Assembly (NCBI GenBank): GCA_029532415.1
Contig: JAQOTA010000051.1
Location: 186,001-250,000, forward strand
Direction: 5' to 3'
Length of the DNA stretch: 64,000 bases
Origin: Marasmius tenuissimus
Lineage: Eukaryota; Basidiomycota; Agaricomycetes; Agaricales; Marasmiaceae
Below are positions 47,466 through 59,459 of the stretch, in pieces. The notes below the pieces were generated by a model that had not been told where the DNA came from, did not search any database, and was given only the letters and a program-made list of their open reading frames with translations. The translations under genes and the position numbers were made by a program. Every line of letters begins with the position of its first letter. Position 1 is the first letter of the stretch.

Positions 47466-49900
47466 AGCCTTCTAGACGCCGACTGCACCAGGTAGGTCTT
47501 CAAAACGACGTTAGTTGACCCAAGTCGAAGAGGCAGTTACGGTGCACTCACCAATGATGACCACGGCCAACAACTCGAATCCCTGGCATCGGCTGACGAA
47601 CATATCCAAGATCTGTTGAAGGTGCAGTTTTATCGGGATCAAGAGTCGTAGGCATACGAGGCCGATCCCCGAAATAAGATATCCAAGGAGTAAAAGGGAA
47701 GCAGAGAGAACAGCTACGAGGACTGCAAGGCAAGCCAACGAAGTGAAAGACTCGCAGCTATTGGCTTTGCGTAGGCTTCAAGCCACCACGCTCGCCAAGA
47801 ACAAGAGTCTTCATCTCTGCCTGATTCGTGGGTGATGAGGGTGGTGCCGTCGACAAAGTAGTTGACGGTCAGGCAACACCGACAGACGTCGTTGCCAGAG
47901 AAAAATGCCACGTGATCGTGAAGTCGTCACTTCTCATTTTCTTCCCCACCTCCTCCCACAAAAATGTTCCCATTGACACCGTCCATCGCACGATACAGTC
48001 ATAAGTCCTCCCTGTCACAACGTCCAAACAAGCAGAATATCGGTCGAAACGACATGCAGGCGAATATCTGGTGGTCATTTCTTCGATAACCGCACCAACA
48101 GCAATGTCGGCCAAGCCAAACCCAAACAGTCGTCGGTGGTTTAAAACGGGCCATTGATGAGACATCAGAAATCTTACCAGTGTGGCTCAAGAGGTTTTTT
48201 TCGTGCGCCGAGGGAGGTGCGTGTTTTCCTTTCCTCCCGTTCGTTCAGTAAGACCAATCTGTCGTTCTGAAGCCTCGTTCTTATTCCCCAAAGGCGATAC
48301 TACACGAACAAGACGCCATCTCCATGGAACGTAACTCGAGAGACTTTGACCGTTGAATCAAAGTCGCCGATGCGATTCCCTTCAATCCCACTCTCTCACC
48401 TCCGTGATCAAACAATACACGCTCGTCGTTTGATTCTTCTCCTCACCACCACGCTGCCATGCCCGGTACATCCATCCCATTGATCTCAGCTGTCCCTTCA
48501 TTTAACTTCCGTCTCACTGCCCACATAGGGTGATAATGTTGGGTACGAAGAGGGCCCACTACGCACAGATCAGCGGCTCATTGTCGACTCTCAGGCGTAC
48601 CAACAGTTGCAGCTGCGTCTCAAGGATCAAACTGGTCAGCAGTTTGAATCGAAATCAACACCCACCACGATATCAACCAGTATCTGCTTCTGAAACCGCA
48701 AGGTGATACCACTGAGGAGGCCGCGGAAGAAGAGCTGTACAAAGAGCGACAGCATCAGGACGACGATATTCGACTATCGTTGCAGGAATGCGCCCTTATC
48801 TCGGGCAACACATTGTTACTGGCCTGGACGTTGTTATATACGTCTGCGGAGGATTTTCTCTTCAAAAGCGGGGGAAATGGCCGTAGTAATGGCGTTATCA
48901 CCGAACAAAGCACATAGCGAGTCAAGAGAAGTTGATCGCTGCCCGTAGCCAGCAGTGGTTCTGAGAGGAGCCGGAGGGAACTCAATCCCAACGAAAAATG
49001 GAACGAACTGTATGCTTCCCCATTTCTCTTCTGCCGCCGATACTGACGACGTTCTCAGACACTTAATGAAAAAAAATGTCGGGTCCTTCTCTTGTCGCCT
49101 CTCAATCAAACAGGTTGTACCGTACCAACCTCGCGACAGAGATATCTCGTTCGATATCTTGCGACCAACCTATGATATTCAACGGCTGGGACAAACGAGA
49201 AGATGAGGCGACGGACAAGCGTGTCTATCCCCCAAAACAGTATTCCGCTTGTTCTCGCGACGAAGCTGGGGTTGGTGGATCTACTGCCGAGCGCAGTCTA
49301 CAATTCCTTCCGAGTCTGCTGGTGCGAAGAATTGCCTTACGGTTTCACTGGAGTATGGCAGGTTGCGTTAGACGGGAAGTGGCGTGTTGCTGCTAGCCAC
49401 AGGCGATACTCGACGTGTTGGACTTTATGTTGGCTCCGGCGTATTAGAACAGGATGAACAGCGCGATAGAGAGGTTTGAGGCCTTGAGGTGGGGAAAGAG
49501 TGGGAGCTCTGGCGTACTTCGCCACGGTCCTTCATCCATGTTCTCCACAGAGAATATTGCAGTGAAGTGTGTTACGAGACATGTTTCTTAGTACCCCATG
49601 TTCGTTGTATCTTCTATGCCATTTTAGAATTACTTGATGTCAGTTGTGCGTAAGTTCTTACCAGAAGCGAGGCCTCATACTGTGTCCTCAAGCCCCCCGC
49701 TCGAAAAAAGTCCGCCAAGGCTATCGTTCAATGTTCAGTGTGATCTCTCTGACCTCAACCTCTAAGTGGCCGACACATAAGGTGACCTGATAGCGATTGG
49801 TACAGATCTCAACACAGCTCGGAGAATCGAGTTCGAGAAAGGGTATTAATACAGCATTTAAATCGTTGATTCATTCTCAGTCCCGAACTGGTGCAGCTCA
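47040..49900. repeat. Module R, copy 2
   Basis: This is the counterpart of 9690-12560. It contains the membrane-protein-like relic on the minus strand (about 48165-47511, including MACLAVLVAVLSASLLLL from 47738 and Ser/Thr-rich LSTAPPSSPTNQAEM) and the WD-like piece on the + strand (49340-49420, GVWQVALDGKWRVAASHR). Frames are broken by stops that differ from copies 1 and 3. Confidence 0.6.
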
Positions 49901-49929
49901 AGGATGATCCAAACAAACTCGGGGACGTG

Positions 49930-50970
49930 ACTGGTAGACGTAAAACCCGTCAGTACGCGTCCCACCGAGCAAAGCTCATGAAAGTCAACTCACAGCTCTT
50001 CCAGATGCTTGAGTTATATATCGTGCATCGCATGCCCGGCTGGGAGATTCTCCTTCAGTACTGAAGGTCCCCACCGAAGAATCGAGATCCAAGCAAGACA
50101 GATCTGGGCCATTGGTACCCTACGTTTCTTCGCCAACTATTCGACACAAAATATAATCACCTTGTCAGCCTCGCTCCCAGTCACCGTCGATCCGCTTGAT
50201 CGTATGGTTTCGCCGGAGTCAAGGGGAGCGTACAAGAGCGGCATCCAAGAATTACCAGCTCAAGACAGGAACGTATCTGGACGTGAAAAAATCGTCAGCG
50301 TGCGTCTCTCGCTGAGCAAAACTCACGGAGGTTGACTTATGACGCTTGACTTCTCGTTCGCCTCCAGGCGCTCGATGCTACAGATTCAAGAAAGAGTGAT
50401 CTGTACCGTCGGTACCCCACGTCTCCTCGACATGGAATATGATCGCTTTATTGGTCGTCTATCCGCCTGATCGAGCATTGGGGAGGCGTGCAAGAGCACC
50501 AGTAGTGAATCACGCTGAATTGATATGCAGGCATTCCCCTTTCCTACGAATCGTTAGATATCAACTTGTGGAAATGGATGGCGATCTACAGACGTACCTC
50601 CTCACGATGTGACAACGAAATCTTTCTCTGCATCCCAAAATTCATCAACCCATTCCGTGCAGCGATTCCGTTCAAGTAGTGGGCTAACTGCCAAGCTCTC
50701 ATCGAGCTGACACCGACGTAATAAACTTTGCCATTGTGCAACGGCTTTATCGTCTCTTCAGCGGGTGTATCGTGATCGTGACAGTGAACTTGGAGGAGAT
50801 TGATGTAGGGTGTCTTCATATGCTCGAGCGAGCCGCTTACTGCGTTGAAGATGATAGCACAAGAAAGGCCCTCCGGTTGTTATATCGGTTGTGGTTGTGC
50901 AAACATTGGCCAACGTTGGCCTTGACATCAGGTTCATCAGTGACGAGTCTACAGCATCCCATGGCGATAG
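49930..50970 (-). pseudogene. Aldo-keto reductase 3' relic (S module, copy 3)
   Basis: From 50960 down, the minus strand shows a CCGLVTDEP-like start. Below it is one open stretch YINLLQVHCHDHDTPAEETI, then LHNGKVYYVGVSSMRAWQLA, then NGIAARNGLMNFGMQ, ending at REEVRL. After an intron come ERGMPAYQFS and two C-terminal-exon-like pieces. One of these, read after a frameshift, is SEADKVIIFCVE then LAKKRRVPMAQICLAW (family EADKEII.RVEELAKKRGVPMAQIALAW). Two versions of the C-terminal exon suggest an internal duplication. Stops make it non-functional. Confidence 0.75.
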
Positions 50971-51199
50971 GTACCTAGTTTAGGGGGGAGCTTGTATTAC
51001 ATCGTTGGATGACGACGAATGGCGGTTCTAATGTTCGGGTAACGTCCAACGCCCACGTGTCCGAGCGAGGTGGTGGATATGCAACATGTCGTTCCTGGTG
51101 GAACATCGCGTTGTGGGTACAAGGTCGGGTCAGAGGCAACGTCCACTCACACATACTTCAGGCACTCTTCTGAAAGGTGGAGGGTGTCGACGACATCCA

Positions 51200-52150
51200 T
51201 GGTAGATACTGTAGCGTTGAACCTGAATGGTCGTGGATCAGGCGATATGAACAGGTTTCAAATATCCAACGAACCTCGGGGATCAGGAGGATCAACATCC
51301 CCGCGCGGCTACCACAAATAAACTGGGCCATCAATTTTGGGGGTGAGCTGGTTTCTGAAATTGGCATATTGGGTCGTTTTGAGGGCCAGACAGCTCTTCG
51401 ACTTCAGGAAGGCACCTCGCACAGGACAAACACATCTTGTACGCTGCTTGTGAAGATAGTGTCCGGTAAATCGACGTGGATCTTCAATCAAATGTTTATA
51501 GGTGGGATGTCTGGGATCTGCCTTGCGCGTCAGTCAGAACAAAAAACACAATTAGCATTCTGTAAGCCAGACACACCTTAGTCCATTCTCCTTCTAACAC
51601 GATCTTCGTAGCTCTCTATAGCGATGGATCGGCCAGGATGGCAATAACAGATCGGGTACGTGTTTTGAATATGGTAGATGCAAATGGACACAACACGCTC
51701 ACTCACCTGGGATCTGATGCAACATCGCTCGGAGAGAAGGTAAAAGACTATATTGAAGGGCTGTTTGGATCCAGCGACACTGCAGAGAACTCCAATGGGA
51801 AACGTCAAACGCGAATTCACCGCCGTTACAATTGCTACGCACCTTGCGAGAGATCAGGCCACTGAGATACATCGGGAACCTTCAAGTCGTACTGGATCAT
51901 CGTCCTGGGCCGTCCAGAGTCGAGCCATTGATTTTCGTTCCATTTTCTTTGTTTTGCCTCATTCGAGAACGTCGCGCCTTTGATCCTGGAAGACCGAAGA
52001 TAGGCCGTGTTGTTTATTCCCGGCTTTGGTGTCTTGAAGATTTTTGAGTGAGATCCAAAGCCAAGATAACGCGATACGCACACATTATATACCACAGACT
52101 TTGTCATAAAGCATCCCTGACCGTCGGGTGTCGACTGAAGGCATCTTGAT
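51200..52150. repeat. Module T, copy 4
   Basis: This is the counterpart of 38600-39560, lying directly after the S relic as in copies 1 and 3. Frames are broken. Unrecognised. Confidence 0.55.
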
Positions 52151-53770
52151 GATGATGATGATGAGTTGAGAATGCTTGGGATATTCATACACGAATGAAA
52201 TGGTGGTGAAAGGTTTGCGGTCAACGGAGAGGTGGTTATATTGATTGTTGGCGGTGTACACGAGCCATAGTGTGAGGGGAACATGGCGGTCGAGGTTGAC
52301 ATTGTCATTGTCAGCTCCGGAGTTGCGTTGGGTAACGTAATCCATGCAAAGCGCTTGACCGTTCTGCCAGCTGTGGGCGTCTTGAACAGGCGAGTCAATT
52401 TTCCGTGTCTGTCGAGACCTAATCGGGGTCTCGAGCTCGCAGCGCAAGGTATGCTTCGTGATTCAAATATTCAATTGCCTTGGAAGATGACCAAGGACAT
52501 ACCAATCGCAGGCTCCTCTGTCACTACCGTCAGTTCTCACACCTTTCCCCTCGCTACATCCTCGCACACGACACCTCAAGGCCTCACGGAAGACTGGTTC
52601 ATTACAGCCCGAGATATATAGAAAAATAGATGAAGAAGGGCTGAGCGAGGGAAAGAGATACGAGCAGCAGTAAACCCACTTCAAACACCTCCGAGTCCAG
52701 CCCAAACATCTCCGAATCCACTCCAAACACCTTCAAATCCACATCAAACATCTCCGAGGCCACAGTTACCTACGACCGCCCCTCGAAACACGCGTCAACC
52801 CCTTCCGTAAAATGTCCAAAACATCGACCAAATGCTGACCGAAGGGGCGGAGCCACCGTCTACGTTCGCCAATTGTATTTTTCTTTTCATACAACACCTT
52901 TTCGCAAAGGGCTGTAATATGGCTGCCCGACATATCACATTTTTCACACAGGAAATGTGTCTATTCGCCATATTCACCACGCTCTACCAGTACCTCCGCA
53001 CGCCAAAAGCCTCACTGCATCGACCTCACCAATATTTCTTTAAAATCCCGAAGCTCATGGATTTGATATCCTGGCCGTAACTCTCTGCATAAAATCCACC
53101 TCGTCTCATGGGAAATAACAGTATACGTCACCGTTCTCGAGGTAACACCCATCTCACAAACAGTGTTACCAGTTGGATTCAAGCCTTGATACTCCTCTAT
53201 GCTTAGCCATACTACCGGCTTACCGGAAGGACATCTCCTCTCGCAAACCGCCCTCGCACCCTTCTCTACCTGACTCTGTCATTGTCTTGGACGCCTCGAC
53301 CCTTCTAATCCTCTTCAATACCTCTCGTCATCATTCTCATTCATATACTACCTATACCCTCGCCACCCTCGACTCCTTCGAGCTCTCCGCCAACAATCTT
53401 GCAGAACTATGGAATTCTAACGATTCTCCTCAACACCTCGGACTCACCGACCACCGAAATCCCAACCCAGCACGCTCTGACAACCTCAGCTATTGGCCGC
53501 ATGAACGAAGCACTGCGATCACCAGACTCGTCAACTCTTCCATCACACTCCTTTATTGCTGGGCCCTACGTTGCCTCAACCTCAACCCAACTCCACATCG
53601 CCACCCCACATCGTCAACGACTTAGCGGACCAGCCCGCTTCTTTACCTACGTTTTGAATGGATCCGTTTGCTCTATGCTCAACCCTGTTCTTCTATCCAA
53701 ACCAAATTTCATCCGCCTCGTATGTATGAAAGGGACAGACCTTGAGCATTCTGTCCCCACATCAGCGATA
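52150..53770. repeat. Module U, copy 4, carrying an insertion
   Basis: This is the counterpart of the other U modules, longer by the 316-base element at 52602-52917. The unrecognised frame (ELSANNLAEL) is split by frameshifts at about 53310 and 53400. Confidence 0.6.
52602..52917. mobile_element. TTACAGCCC-ended MITE-like element, copy 2
   Basis: It has perfect 9-base terminal inverted repeats, TTACAGCCC at 52602-52610 and GGGCTGTAA at 52909-52917. Three other module U copies (near 15285, 27840 and 39960) read TTCAT.AATA or TTAATAAATA straight into TGGCCGCCAGACATATC, giving empty sites. Inside, units like CCAAACATCTCCGAATCCACT repeat about four times with a 21-base period (52676-52760). A TA target duplication is possible, since the outermost T and A are ambiguous. 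No coding capacity; non-autonomous. Confidence 0.75.
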
Positions 53771-53781
53771 TCTCAATCATT

Positions 53782-54320
53782 ATGTCGAAACCAGTCGAAT
53801 ACCGCCGTTTAGAAGCGACATGGCACATTAAATCGTGTCATTCCAGTCGTGAGTGTTCTGCTCGATGGACGATCCGTGAAACCTATGTTGACTGGTCCCG
53901 TCTTCGCAGCTGGGACCGATGTCGACGGGCTTCGGTTCACCCGACTCCCAAGTGGAACGTGGGTGCTCAAAAAACAGATAGGTAATTGCGCATCTGATTG
54001 TTACACGCAATCAATGGGTAAAGAAAAATTCCTCGAAATCTCGAAGGCGGCTTGGGATCGCGGAATCAACTCCATCGATACAGGAGTCGGTCGCATTATT
54101 GCATTGAAGGTGAGTAGTCGCTTGGAATGTGTAGTATGTACAGGATCACTCATCATCGACCAATGGCTTAGTACAGCTGCCCCGACACCGAATTATTATC
54201 GCATTGAGATACTACGGGCTCGTTTGGCATCAGGGCTCACACTGACTCTAGTTTATACGACCAGCCTAAGGCAATACATCGACCCACAGAGCTGGATCAA
54301 AACGCCGCCGGGTACATTTC
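53782..54320 (+). pseudogene. Aldo-keto reductase 5' relic next to G5
   Basis: The start ATG at 53782 is intact (MSKPVEYRRLEATW). The first intron runs 53849-53909 and exon 2 starts LGPMSTGFGSPDS (family LGPMS.GFG.P). After a frameshift EKFLEISKAAWDRGINSIDT keeps the catalytic Asp, but the following ANVYSNGESE part is deleted. A later exon starts after an AG near 54172 and is frameshifted. It ends about 270 bases before the G5 stop, tail to tail. Non-functional. Confidence 0.7.
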
Positions 54321-54381
54321 CATTTTACAGTATTTTACCTACTTGAGCTGTGCAATGTAGCGGAGTCAGTCGACTTATCTT

Positions 54382-54423
54382 CTTTCATCTTTCATCTTTC
54401 ATCTTTCATCTTTCATCCTTCAT
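54382..54423. repeat. CTTTCAT heptamer repeat
   Basis: Five perfect CTTTCAT units are followed by one CCTTCAT unit. Equivalent sites next to G2 (16738-16751) and G4 have two units, and next to G3 one. A length-variable microsatellite in the 3' flank. Confidence 0.85.
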
Positions 54424-54589
54424 TGACTCGAGCTCTCTTGAGCAACCTTTGAGACTCAGTCGGGGCTTCTCACATACCCATTCATAGCAAAACACCGGTC
54501 CTTGAAATTGTGCGGTATATTCCAAGTTCCAATTCGAATAGAATAGATACAGTAAAATACAAGGTAAACAATGTGAATTCGAGTCTCAA

Positions 54590-57500
54590 CTACACGTTCT
54601 TGTCGGCGTCCGGACCTCCCACCGCTGCCCCCTGCACAGGGCCACTTGCGCTACTACAAGTTGCAGGATTCGCAGTTGCTACCGGTTGCATTGCAATATT
54701 TCCCTGTTCTGTGTCCTCAGCAAGTGCACCTCGTTCATCAACTTCTCCAGGCCCAGGCTGCGGGGATGGTTTCAAACCAGAGCAGCCCTCCATCTGCTTG
54801 TTGCGGTCTACCTCTCCAGTATCTGTAATGTCTCTCGAGCTACCACCGGAGTCCTCTGTCTGTGCTTCCGGTTGCGGTGGACTTTCACGAGGAGCGGGGG
54901 GGTCGATACCTTTGTGGAATATGTGCTTGAATTGATCTGGTGGCAGCTCTGGACGAGCCGCTTTAACCCGCTCTATGGCATCTCGCCAGCCCGTTCGATT
55001 ATGATAGGAAAGCCATCGGTAAGTCCCCCGTTCCTCCGCCAGGCGATTATTAACGAAGGTTATCAGCTCCAGCCCTGCTGAAGACATCACAAGCGGCGAG
55101 ATCTTTGATTCGCCAGGGCAGTGGGACGATTTGGCATTGGATTGGGGGTACTCGTTGATATGCTTCGATAGAATTCCAATGAGTTCCTCCTTGCGATGGG
55201 GCCATGCACCATCCCAATCTCTACTGAGGGAACCCAGATATCCAAAGTCAATCTTGGGATCTGTGGGAGATAGACCATACAACATCTTCCTGAGTTTTGA
55301 AAGTGGGAGGGAGAAATGGCTGGGGATAGCCCTGAAGTGGTTTTCGGGAAGTTCGTGCACGCGTCGTATGATATCCATTGCCTCTATCCAATTGTATCCA
55401 TCGTCATAAGATATACGATTGTAGAGGGCCCTCTCAAGTATGGTCCTATGCATATGGGATAGAAAATCGCGGCCGGCAGCTGATATGACAAACGCGGACG
55501 TGGTTGTTGTTGGTAGATTCAGTGTATCATTCGGTGAAGATGCAATAATATACAGAGCCAGATTCTCCATCAAAGCCCTCCAATTGTTGTCCGAGTCAAC
55601 TGAGCTCTGTATAATTTCTGCATATATACCCCAAAGGCAACCACGTAGATCATTGTCTGGATTTGCATCAACAGTATCGAAAGAGATGGGGAAGAGTGGA
55701 GAGTCTCGAGCACTTTTGCTCCCGCCATTTGTTAACACATTGGTCCAATGTAGAAGGTGGTTGAGTCGTCCCGTTTCCCTTTCGTGGCTGAGGAATTGTC
55801 TGTTTGCAGATGTCAAGTGATATTCAATGCCTCTATAAGAAAGTGTGGGATCAAGTGCTGCCTCAATGTCACTAACAGCCCACTCTCTCGTCGGGAGAAA
55901 GAACCATTGGTCAAAGACGGCGGGCATAACAAGATGCAGGGGGATAGTCGACAGGATATTCCGGAGATGGGGAATCATGTGTGGGCTGTCTCGGAGCTCT
56001 GCAACGAGCCAGCGGAATGCCTCGAGTTCATAGAAAGAAGGGGCAAGGTCAATGCTTGAACGTTGGAGGAGTTCAAGATCGACAGACGACCAATCTGAGA
56101 GACTATTTATTATTTCTCTGAAGGTCGACAAAGTTGGTTTGTCAAAATTGCTATAGACAGACCAGGTAATCCAACGCCTATTGTAGAGAAACAATGCCAC
56201 ACGGCGCGGGAGACCGGAGATGTGAGAGATAAATCTGAAGACTTGGAACACAGCCCATGCTTGGGGTGATTTGTAAGGACATATGTATTCCATGGGAGGT
56301 AGTGTTGTGATGAAATCAACAGGCGAGAGATCATATTTAGAATATTCAGTGCGCATTCGCATCTCCCGGAGCTTCCATGTAACTTGTCGTGCCTGTCGAA
56401 TGACATCAACAGTGGGGATAACCGTAGTTCCAAAGTAGAAGAGGGCAGCAAATGCAACAACAGCCGTCGCAATCTTGAACAGGACTGGCTGTCGCGTCCG
56501 CAACAACTCCAGCAGCCCAGCAAGGAAGAGGAAGAGTGCAAGTTCGAGTAGCATTGGAAGGGAAGCGAGGATTGTTGGAACGCGCCACTTCTCCAGGCTC
56601 TGATGTCGAAGCCATCGGAGCGCAAGGGCTTCAGACGGGGTGCGAGTGTGGGTATGCCGGCGATGCTCTCGGAGCCACTGTTTGCAGAGAAGAGCAAATA
56701 GGGCATCGACAAGAGCAATGATGAGGCTGAGGAACCACAGAATGTTGATTGCAACAACGGATGATGATACAGTGAAATTGTCCGGCTCGGAGACTGGGCT
56801 ATTGTTCAACTGCTGGGAGATCTGTTTGAGAAGTACGACAGTTGTGTCTGCCGGCGCTTCCTGAAGCCATTGATACGACTCGATGGTGAAGGCTGTGACG
56901 ACCGCGGAAAAGAGACCAGCCTGACACATGAGAGAAGGGCTTCAGTCTTCTGACGATTCTGAGATGATATGTACGTACGAAGACCAGTAAGGTGTCGATA
57001 TCATCCTTCCATCCTTCAGTGAGTCCTTCATCCAGCGCAGTGACCTCCTTCATGACGACCTCCCAAGATTTCTCAATATCTGCGGGTTTGATTGGAATAT
57101 CCTTAACACGAGTGACGATTGAGCATTCACGACTCAAACTTGGCTATTGGTAGAATACTCACCGAGGCCTCATTAGGTGTATCTTGGTTTCCCGTGGAGT
57201 TATTGTCCTTCGTTCCATCCAGCGGGGCCTTCTCCGTTACTTCTGGAGCCTAAGAAGTGATTGAGCAAACTCTGATGTATGGCGGCGCTGGCAAAGCGTT
57301 ACCGTGTTCGCCTTATCCTTGCCCTTATCCTTGTCTGCGGCGCGAGGCAAGACCTCCTCTTTGGCGCTCGTGGAACCCTGTGTAAAAGTGAATGTTTAAG
57401 GCCCAGTTTGCATCGATGTAGATGAGTGCTCAGCTCACCGACGGTGCTTTATCTTCTTGCGCCTCCGGCTTTGTTACAAGTTCAGAATCCCCGGGCCCGA

Positions 57501-57879
57501 TCTTGACCAAATTTAGAGAGGTTATTTGACATGGACGAGTTATGCGAGTGTGTCGCTCACTGGTCCAGGAGTCCCTTCCCGCTGAGGCTCGTCTTGCATA
57601 GGCTGAATGACGGGATTCTGTAACGTCAGGCCGTTGAGTGATCCAGACACTTGGAGATTCAATTCAAAACCCTACCAGAGAAACATTTCCTGGCGATGAC
57701 TGAGGTTGGTCGGATGGTGGAGACCGTGAGCACTGTAAAAATACCACAGAGGACATAATATTGAGCTATGAGACCGAGCTCCAGCAAGTAAAACATTGGA
57801 AACCCACCTGAGTTCGCGAGGAAGTTGATTTCCTTGAGCTGCGAGTTCTTTTCCTGACCGGAGGGGTGTCTGAAGACAT
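54590..57879 (-). CDS. DUF6535 membrane protein G5 (8 exons, 954 aa)
   Basis: Exons on the minus strand: 57879-57808, 57732-57676, 57617-57561, 57501-57439, 57377-57303, 57249-57163, 57101-56979, 56920-54590. Introns are 53-75 bases, GT-AG, phase 0. The start is ATG of MSSDTPPVRKR, with A at -3. Exons 4 and 5 code the same residues as in G4. The beginning of exon 8 resembles G1 (FTVSSSVVAIN, WLRHQSLEKWRVPTILA). The next part resembles G3 (WKLREMRMRTEYSK, SPVDFITT). The patch after FRFI resembles G2 (SHISGLPRRVALFLYNRRW). Four hydrophobic segments start near residue 171. The tail ends GGPDADKNV. The MCQ start at 56929 lies in intron 7. Membrane location is predicted; function is unknown. Confidence 0.9.
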
Positions 57880-58200
57880 GGTACGAGAGAGAGCTGCTGA
57901 AAACGTGCACCCATCGTGCACTGAGTGATGTTTCGCAGCTAGCGTGCATAGCACAACTTGAACAAATTCAGAAGATAGAAGCTGGATAGATGGATCGATA
58001 TAGATGATCCTGGGGAACGTGCAAGCAGCAAACCGTCCCACGACACTGAATGTGGGCGCTTGCCCAACGCACGCCAGAGTCGGACTGCTCTCTCAGTCTG
58101 TTCCGAACGACTATCTTATCAAAAAGCTTCTACACGCTCCTCTTTGGCTTGACCATTTCTTTCACGCATTCCACTACATACGGGTCTATTGCCAATAGCA
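57880..58200. other. 5' flank of G5
   Basis: Very similar to the flank of G4, with a GATA/GGATAGATGGATCG run at about 57970-58003 and a reduced palindrome GTTCCGAAC at about 58099. No gene. Confidence 0.4.
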
Positions 58201-59280
58201 ACGGTAATGGAGAGTCACTGACCGTCGTCTTTGTCATCTGGCTCAAGCTCTGCATCCTCAACTCACGAGTCACCAATGACCGCAGCATCTTTGAGCACCG
58301 CCGAATTGCCTCTCTCTTCTACAAAATCATCTTCACGACTTGTCGCATTCAAATACCATTTTCATACCCGCACAATCTTCTTTCCATTCCTCAGGTTCTT
58401 CCCTACTCCAGTCCGGACACCTTCCAGTTCTGCTTCATGCCCACCTCAAGTAACTCACCTCGAAGCGAGATCGAACCAACTACAGTCCCGCTCCCCAATA
58501 ACTACTTGGCCTAAGAGAATGTACCTCTCTCTATCACTTAACACGCTGCAATAACTCGCCCACATCCACCTCTGACCCGTCTCTCGGAGCTGTGGTTCAG
58601 CGATGGGAGCATTGGATTGATTACTGAGCAGAGAGGTTCATCATGCGACGTGGAATACTCAAACGTCTCTCGGAGGTATTTGCTGACGAGTTCGGTGTCC
58701 CTCAGCGTACGAACATGAAGATCGTCGCGGAGGAACTGGAGGGTCGTCAAGACGTTGAAATGGCGCACAATGGGGCGGATGACGTTTACTATTTGAAATT
58801 TCCTCAGGTCGCTGTTGACGAATTGTATACCTCTCTATTCCCCTACTGCCACCGGTCCTGACAATGTCCATAGGCACTTCGTGAAGAGACGCCGAGGAAG
58901 CTCATTTCCTTCCCTTTCGAGCACGCTTCACCATTCGACAGAATACATTCTCGATCAATTGCCAGCGCCTCGATTTACATTCACCTCTCCGAATGCCCCT
59001 TCACTCGCTCGGCCTTCCGCCGGAAAGCGATTGATACACTGGTCAGATTCTCCCCTCGAGATGTCCTGTTCAGCTCAGGCTCACTCACGAAGTCGGTTGC
59101 TTGTCTCGCCTGACAGGTTCCTTCATCACACCAATCTCTCAAGCTGCCGCTGCGAGGATAACCTCACCACAGCCGTCTTTTGTTTGGAACCGAAACAAAT
59201 AGTGTCCTCATACCGTTGGTGTCGGAGCCTCTATACCTCTCCAACTCCAGCTACGCACAAATCTCAATGTAGAGAAGGTC
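58200..59280 (+). pseudogene. BTB/POZ-domain-like relic (W module, copy 2)
   Basis: This is the counterpart of 45240-46350. SELWFSDGSIGLITEQ lies near 58585-58635. The frame RGILKRLSEVFADEFGVPQR, then MKIVAEELEGRQDVEMAHNG and ADDVYY, lies at 58643-58795, where this copy is better kept than the first. A frameshift and a stop still separate the two halves, and the downstream part is broken. Divergent from G5. Confidence 0.5.
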
Positions 59281-59459
59281 CAGAATAGCAAGTGAATGCG
59301 GGGACCTGGTCAATGGAACGACCGAACCTGGGTGCATGCTCAGCTGAGAATATTGTATAGTGGTTCGTCGTGACGGGGGGATGCATTCGGAGTTCAAAAG
59401 AAAAGATTGAACACTTTGATTGTCTAAACACGTCGTAGGTTCGATATTCCATTGAAGGC

